Assembly (NCBI GenBank): GCA_041838515.1
Contig: JBGYPP010000031.1
Coordinates: 1-17,153 of the forward strand
DNA from: JBGYPP01 sp041838515
GTDB taxonomy: Bacteria; Bacillota; Clostridia; Lachnospirales; Lachnospiraceae
Length of the DNA: 17,153 bases
Direction of reading: 5' to 3'
Shown here: positions 13,166 through 17,153 of the stretch, piece by piece
How the letters are laid out: the number at the start of each line of letters is the position of its first letter
Position numbering within the stretch: position 1 is the stretch's first letter
Translations under genes and position numbers: made by a program
The notes under the pieces: generated by a model
The model's database searches: none
Seen by the model: only the letters and a program-made list of their open reading frames with translations
What the model was told of the DNA's origin: nothing

Positions 13166-15001
13166 TTATTGGGTCAATTGCAGGAGAATTTGCGAGGACA
13201 ATTCAGTAACCAACTCCTGAATATTGCCGCCGTTCCACACCTTAGAGAATAACACCTCCAATTGCAGCCAATAATGATAAGTTTCCATCATCTTGGGCAG
13301 GGAGATGCTGCCGGCATACTGCCCCATAAAGGCCTGCTGCCGGGTATCCTCCCCAGAAGCCGCCAGCAGGCTGGAGAGCTTGCCCGTCCTTGCATACAGC
13401 TCATCTCCAAACTCCAGCGCCAAAAAGGAGGCAAATTTCTGCGCCTCCGCCTTTTTCTCCGAATACCCATTGATCACCACGGCAGTGGTCACAGACAGTC
13501 CCCGGCTCTGTAAATCTCCGGATATATGGGGCAGAGGCGCTATGGCAAAATCCTGTGCTCTGGGACCGGAGGCCTCCTCAATCTGTCCCTCCGCAGGCTG
13601 GCTCTCGGCGGTCTGGCTCTCGGCAGGCTGGCTCTCGGCGCTCTGGCTCTCGGCAGACTGGCTCTCGGCAGACTGGCTCTGGCTGGCAGCCAGCGCATCC
13701 AAACGGCTCGCCATATCCGTGGTGGCGATGGAGAATAAGAGCTTGCCATCCAAAAATTCCTGGACAACAGTAGAGTAATCCACCTCCTCGGCCTCTATGG
13801 AAAAAAACTGGTTCAGATTTTGATATGCGGACAGACAGGCCACCGCCTGGGGATTATCTATAGCCACCAGGCTCTTGTCATCCCCACTCTCGCCGCCCAC
13901 ATGCATATAAGCGCCCACCACCCAATAATTATAAAAAATATCATTCACATCCCATTTCATAATGGCTTCCAGCCCCTCGGGCAATTCCGTAAAACCATCA
14001 GCTATAGCCAGGATTTGCTCCACTGTGGCAGGAACAGCCGCCTCCACCTCGGCATCACTGACGGCAGAGGCCTCCCTCTGGCCGGAAAGCGCCACCCATT
14101 GACGCAGATACTCCCTGTTGTACACCAGCGCTGCCGTTTCGTAAAACAGAGGATAGGCCACAGCCTTGCCCTGCCAGCGCACGGCATCCAAAGCGGCCTG
14201 GGAATAGTTTTGGGCATTGCATACGCCCTCCCCCACCGGATAGGCAAGGCCGGCCAGATATGCCTTTCCCAGCGCGTCATTGCCCAAAAGATATAGGTCC
14301 GGCGCCTCCCCCTCTTCCATAGAATCCCTATATATGCCCTCCAGATACTCCTTGCCGCTGACCAGCTGGGGCAATATGCGCACGCCCTCCGCCTCCTTGT
14401 AGGCCACGGCGGCGGCTGTCAGATAATCCGTCAGGCTTTCATCGGTGTACCGTATATACAAAGTTTCTTTGGCAAAATCCATGGCCGAGGGCAAAACCTC
14501 CCCTCCTCCGCTCCCGCTCCAGGCCCTCCAGCCCAGCCACAGGCCCAGACAGGCCAGCGCCAGGGCCGAGCCGCCCAGAATGCGGAAAAAGGCCTTTGCG
14601 GGGGGCATTCTGCGAGGTTTTTCCCCCTTTATAGCAGGGCCCTTCCCCCGGGACTCCGCACCCCCAAATGCCAGCCCGGGCTTCTGCCCCCGTTTTAATA
14701 TAGCAGGGCCCTTCCCCCGGGACTCCGCACCCCCAAATGCCATCCCGGGTTTCTGCCCCCGTTTTAAGGACAACACCCGGCCGGCAGCCGGAAAAGCTCC
14801 AGGCTGTCCCTCCCGGGAAAACGCAGCCTCGCCGGACTGCTCCTTTCCCGCCCTGCCGGCCTGCTCCAATATACCTTGCACATCCGGCGCAAACAGGCCC
14901 TCAAACTCTATCTCTCCCGCCACCGTGGGCAATTCCCCCTCCCAGGCAGCCTGGGTCTTATCCTCTATATCCTCCCAATCCACACCCTGCTCTTTTGCCA
15001 T
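13166..15001 (-). CDS. Membrane-anchored extracellular solute-binding-like protein with internal repeats
   Basis: This 611-residue protein has an odd plan. Residues 1-135 are a hydrophilic, presumably cytoplasmic tail containing two 23-residue direct repeats (79-125). A single membrane helix follows (about 138-158), then an extracellular part resembling family-1 (maltose-type) solute-binding proteins, with LYIRYTDESLTDYLTAAAVA, APDLYLLGNDALGKAYLAG, VAYPLFYETAALVYNREYL and ISGDLQSRGLSVTTAVVING. Inside this domain is a run of SAESQ-type five-residue repeats. No lipobox is present and no permease or ATPase gene is adjacent, so a transport role is uncertain; it may be a sensor or scaffold. The ATG at 15001 follows GAGGGAAG closely. 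Confidence 0.75.
   Translation of the reverse strand: MAKEQGVDWEDIEDKTQAAWEGELPTVAGEIEFEGLFAPDVQGILEQAGRAGKEQSGEAAFSREGQPGAFPAAGRVLSLKRGQKPGMAFGGAESRGKGPAILKRGQKPGLAFGGAESRGKGPAIKGEKPRRMPPAKAFFRILGGSALALACLGLWLGWRAWSGSGGGEVLPSAMDFAKETLYIRYTDESLTDYLTAAAVAYKEAEGVRILPQLVSGKEYLEGIYRDSMEEGEAPDLYLLGNDALGKAYLAGLAYPVGEGVCNAQNYSQAALDAVRWQGKAVAYPLFYETAALVYNREYLRQWVALSGQREASAVSDAEVEAAVPATVEQILAIADGFTELPEGLEAIMKWDVNDIFYNYWVVGAYMHVGGESGDDKSLVAIDNPQAVACLSAYQNLNQFFSIEAEEVDYSTVVQEFLDGKLLFSIATTDMASRLDALAASQSQSAESQSAESQSAESQPAESQTAESQPAEGQIEEASGPRAQDFAIAPLPHISGDLQSRGLSVTTAVVINGYSEKKAEAQKFASFLALEFGDELYARTGKLSSLLAASGEDTRQQAFMGQYAGSISLPKMMETYHYWLQLEVLFSKVWNGGNIQELVTELSSQILLQLTQ
13593..13690 (-). repeat. 15-bp tandem repeats encoding SAESQ units
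   Basis: About six 15-bp units encode (S/P/T)AESQ blocks inside the solute-binding-like gene. The DNA units are nearly identical (ctggctctcggcagg and variants on the plus strand), so copy number can change in frame. Confidence 0.85.
14631..14768 (-). repeat. 69-bp direct tandem duplication in the N-terminal tail region
   Basis: Two copies with a 69-bp period (14631-14699 and 14700-14768) differ by only a few bases. Each encodes 23 residues built on KRGQKPG, AFGGAE and SRGKGPAI. Confidence 0.9.
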
Positions 15002-15091
15002 CTTCCCTCTATCTCCATCAGCCGGGCCTGCCGCCTCCCGGCCCAGTCAAATTTTCGCCGCTATACACACATTTTTGGGACATATTTTATT

Positions 15092-15120
15092 ATCATAGCA
15101 TTTTCATCCCTGTGCCGCAA
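15092..15120 (-). promoter_or_regulatory. Promoter of the solute-binding-like gene
   Basis: TTGCGG (15120-15115), a 17-bp spacer and TATGAT (15097-15092) with TG one base upstream (extended -10) lie about 90 bp before the ATG at 15001, in the gap after the small membrane protein gene. Confidence 0.6.
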
Positions 15121-15170
15121 AGGGAATTTGGGGAAATTCCACAGAAGAAAAAATGTACTGAGGTCAGCAG

Positions 15171-15509
15171 CTATTGAACCTCTTGCCCTTGCTTGTAAAA
15201 AATCTGGCCCAGGCCATTGCCGGCCAGGGCGATTAGGGCATAGGCGGGCGCATAAACCCAGGCAGAAATGTTAAAATATATCCACAGCGCAGGCAGAAAA
15301 AGCAGGCCGGCCAGCACGGGAACCAGCAGATGAAACCCCCGTCTCAGACCAAAAATACATGCGCTGACAAATACTATGGCCGGCGCCAAAATCAACAGGA
15401 CAAGCATGCCTGATCCGGTGTCCCGTACGACTAGGGGCAGCACATAGTACAGCAGTATCAATATAGCCACATATGGGAGAAATCTCCCCCATCCTCTCTG
15501 TAAAAGCAT
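15171..15509 (-). CDS. Small multi-pass membrane protein of unknown function
   Basis: This 112-residue protein is almost entirely hydrophobic, with about four membrane helices (roughly 10-27, 33-54, 58-78 and 84-103), including FLPYVAILILLYYVLPLVV and GSGMLVLLILAPAIVFVSA. Similar small proteins occur in Clostridia, but no function is known to me. GGAGG lies about nine bases before the ATG at 15509, supporting the start. It is the last GC-rich core gene before the AT-rich right island, and only 39 bp separate it from the HNH nuclease gene, so it may be cotranscribed with it. Confidence 0.75.
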   Translation of the reverse strand: MLLQRGWGRFLPYVAILILLYYVLPLVVRDTGSGMLVLLILAPAIVFVSACIFGLRRGFHLLVPVLAGLLFLPALWIYFNISAWVYAPAYALIALAGNGLGQIFYKQGQEVQ

Positions 15510-15548
15510 TTAAACAACCTCCGAATTTTAGTAGATTCATTGATTTTT

Positions 15549-16673
15549 TTAGTACTTATCCGTTTTCTTTCCATTGCAATCTCTACACAGCATTTGACAA
15601 TTATCCGGAGTTGTATGACCGCCCTTACTCCAAGGTTTTATATGATCACCCTCCATTTCCTCAAATGCAAAATGTTGCTTACAAACAGGGCAAATGCCGG
15701 CCTGTTTACTATAAGCAGCCATTTTGTCCCGCTGGTCAAATGCTCGTAAATTGAGCAATCTTCCGGCGAAAGCATCTTTGTCTTTGCATAAAAGATATTC
15801 ATAAATTCCTTTTGGTTTCTGCACATCCTCATCTTCATGAAGCCTTTTTACTTCAGCATTCATTGTTGATGAGTTGTATGGGTTTAAATGGTATTTATTG
15901 TAAAAATGGCACCAATCCAATCCTTTCATATCTGAATAGTATTTGGGAAATATCTTTTGCACCCAAAAAATGACATCTTGAAAATACTGCCATAATTCAT
16001 CAGCATCCTTGTCCGATTTATGCACAGCCATATATTCGGAGATATCCCCTATTCCTTGAAATGCACTGATACCTTTCAAAGCCTTTTCAAGTAGTTCCTG
16101 TCTGTTTGGATCGCCTGTAATATATTTATCCGACAGACCTTTAGCCGCACAATTTCGTTTGGAGAAAAACTTCTTTGCATCAGATAACCATTCGCCTGTA
16201 TAAACAGAATTGCGTAATTCTTGCTCTGTCAGCTTTTCGCCCGCAATATTTACAACCTTAAACCAATCCAATTTTTCCGACTCATTCCCCTCGCAAATAT
16301 AAATCATAAACTCATAATTCATAATTGCATCGAACTTATCGTCCGGCAATGCATCCCAGTAATACTTTTTGCCGTCAATGGTAATCGGAAATTGATGTTT
16401 AAGATATTGCATTACAGAAAGCGTCCTTTGTTGACCGTCTAATACTTCATATTTCTCATTTCCGACTTTCACCCAGTACATAATATTTAACGGAAAGCCT
16501 TTTAATATCGTATGCATAACAGCTTCCGCTTGTTCTGTGCTATAAACAAACTCTCGCTGATATGCCGGTCTTATCGCTAATTTGCCGGCAAAAGCAAAAA
16601 CCCCGTCATCTCCCTTATCCGAATAGCTTTCGAATATATCTCTAACTTTTATGGATTTAGGCTCTACTTTCAT
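15549..16673 (-). CDS. DUF262 and HNH endonuclease domain protein (restriction-like)
   Basis: This 374-residue protein has an N-terminal DUF262/ParB-like domain with RPAYQREFVYS (35-45) and VLDGQQRTLS (78-87), the signature that in GmrS and related proteins binds or hydrolyses nucleotide. A helical middle follows, and then a C-terminal HNH domain (about 325-374) with zinc-type pairs CPVC and CRDC around GDHIKPWSKGGH. It resembles one-protein relatives of GmrSD and other anti-phage nucleases. The ATG at 16673, nine bases after AAGGAG, overlaps the stop of an EcoRI-family methyltransferase tail (ATGA), so the two form a restriction-modification-like pair. The gene appears complete. Confidence 0.85.
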   Translation of the reverse strand: MKVEPKSIKVRDIFESYSDKGDDGVFAFAGKLAIRPAYQREFVYSTEQAEAVMHTILKGFPLNIMYWVKVGNEKYEVLDGQQRTLSVMQYLKHQFPITIDGKKYYWDALPDDKFDAIMNYEFMIYICEGNESEKLDWFKVVNIAGEKLTEQELRNSVYTGEWLSDAKKFFSKRNCAAKGLSDKYITGDPNRQELLEKALKGISAFQGIGDISEYMAVHKSDKDADELWQYFQDVIFWVQKIFPKYYSDMKGLDWCHFYNKYHLNPYNSSTMNAEVKRLHEDEDVQKPKGIYEYLLCKDKDAFAGRLLNLRAFDQRDKMAAYSKQAGICPVCKQHFAFEEMEGDHIKPWSKGGHTTPDNCQMLCRDCNGKKTDKY

Positions 16674-16861
16674 TGCCGTTTTCTCCTTCTAATGAAAATT
16701 CTGTTATACATTTTCTTACCATCAATTACTGTATAGCATGGATAATCACCTAAATATCTTGCACTATTTGCCAACCCAAGTATTTCAAATTGTTCTGGAT
16801 TATATTTATCCAGAAAGGTAATGGGTACGCCCATAACTCCACTACAGCTTTCTCTTGATTA
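16670..16861 (-). pseudogene. EcoRI-family adenine methyltransferase, C-terminal tail copy 4 (complete 3' end)
   Basis: After a TAA at 16861-16859 the minus strand reads SRESCSGVMGVPITFLDKY, NPEQFEILGLANSARYL, then GDYPCYTVIDGKKMYNRI and FIRRRKRQ with TGA at 16670. The GVPITFLDKYNPEQFEI motif is characteristic, from memory, of EcoRI-type adenine-specific methyltransferases. Its stop overlaps the start of the HNH gene as ATGA, so this is probably the ancestral end of the methyltransferase gene in this operon. It has no start codon with a ribosome binding site, and is cut off from upstream coding sequence by the stop. Confidence 0.65.
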
Positions 16862-16948
16862 GTATATTTCAAATTGTTCTGGATTATATTTATCAAGAAA
16901 GGTAATGGGTACACCCATAACTCCACTACGGCTTTCTCTTGATAAGTA
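16781..16948 (-). repeat. 84-bp tandem duplication within the methyltransferase tail
   Basis: Two head-to-tail copies (16781-16864 and 16865-16948) differ at about four positions. Each encodes the RES.SGVMGVPITFLDKYN segment. The period is 28 codons, so the reading frame is kept, but a TAA arises at the junction (16861-16859). Confidence 0.9.
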
Positions 16949-17090
16949 TTCTTGCATAGGTTTCTCGTCCGCCGACCTAAAATCTATGGCCCTACTTTGG
17001 ATTGTCTGCGACATATCTGTCAAGTCCAACGATGATGAATTGATCTGGGTTGTACTTATCAAGGAATGTGATTGGCACTCCCCTGAACCG
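16859..17090 (-). pseudogene. EcoRI-family methyltransferase tail copies 2 and 3 (decayed)
   Basis: Copy 2 (17090-16926) reads RFRGVPITFLDKYNPDQFII, VGLDRYVADNPK, then stops, GHRF, stop, and VGGRETYARILIKRKP with TAG. It is a full but degenerate C-terminus from a diverged methyltransferase. Copy 3 overlaps its end in another frame (SRESRSGVMGVPITFLDKY) and ends after EQFEIY at the TAA. Neither has a credible start. The joints between copies fall in similar sequence (ATCA-A-GARAAAGCYGTA), suggesting successive recombination at short homology. Confidence 0.65.
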
Positions 17091-17153
17091 TTACAGCTTG
17101 CGTCTGATGACTATTCTCGCATATGTAATGTGTCTGTCTGTCTGTCTGTTTGC
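17091..17153 (-). CDS. Partial 3' end of an upstream methyltransferase-like gene (copy 1), cut by window edge
   Basis: The open frame enters from beyond 17153 and reads RQTDRHITYARIVIRRKL before TAA at 17093-17091. YARI(V/L)IRRK is the same C-terminal ending seen in the other tail copies, so this is probably the end of the resident EcoRI-family methyltransferase gene. Only 20 codons are visible. A TGTC tetranucleotide run lies within it. Confidence 0.4.
   Translation of the reverse strand, partial: ANRQTDRHITYARIVIRRKL
17131..17149. repeat. TGTC tetranucleotide tract, about 4.75 units
   Basis: A perfect run of TGTC units on the plus strand lies within the visible 3' coding end of the methyltransferase-like gene. 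Tetranucleotide tracts in methyltransferase genes can vary by strand slippage, though five units is short. Confidence 0.7.

Noticed and set aside
13166..15001. A complete ABC sugar transporter operon
   Set aside because: No permease or ATPase genes flank the solute-binding-like gene; neighbours are a small membrane protein and comEA.
15120..15180. Rho-independent terminator after the small membrane protein gene
   Set aside because: A T-rich run occurs, but the preceding bases form no convincing stem.
16781..16948. Diversity-generating retroelement template/variable repeats
   Set aside because: The two 84-bp copies differ at a few positions with no adenine-directed pattern, and no reverse transcriptase is present in the window.

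Overview
The window looks like the chromosome of a gut-type Lachnospiraceae or other Clostridia bacterium. A GC-rich core, all on the minus strand, carries Firmicutes housekeeping and competence genes. It is flanked by two AT-rich accessory islands with clostridial mobile-element and defence genes. The organism assignment is inference from gene content and composition.

Left island (about 1-3180). This is a graveyard of mobile DNA: two IS3-family remnants, a frameshifted TnpW-like gene, a truncated and frameshifted YhcG/DUF1016-type nuclease, a serine-recombinase tail and a CD1845-like membrane protein. Inside it lies a well-organised type III toxin-antitoxin locus (about 1940-2640), reading on the minus strand. 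It has a strong promoter, three 46-48 nt tandem repeats that each fold as an H-type pseudoknot with compensatory changes, a leaky-type terminator, and then a ToxN/CptN/TenpN-type endoribonuclease gene with a good ribosome binding site. The toxin frame is broken or recoded at a T7 slippery tract.

Core (about 3189-15509). In transcription order from high to low coordinates the genes are: a small membrane protein; a membrane-anchored solute-binding-like protein with internal repeats; then a promoter and the run comEA - response regulator - histidine kinase - GerMN lipoprotein - comEC; then a second promoter and the run diguanylate cyclase - holA - TPR lipoprotein. Genes within each run overlap or nearly abut, so they look like operons. 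ComEA and ComEC are the DNA-binding and channel parts of competence DNA uptake, and here they bracket a two-component system.

Right island (about 15540-17153). A DUF262 + HNH nuclease follows the 3' end of an EcoRI-family adenine methyltransferase, a restriction-modification-like pair. The methyltransferase 3' end is present as an array of successive C-terminal tails, including an 84-bp tandem duplication, next to a short tetranucleotide repeat at the window edge. The most interesting items are the type III toxin-antitoxin locus and this methyltransferase tail array.
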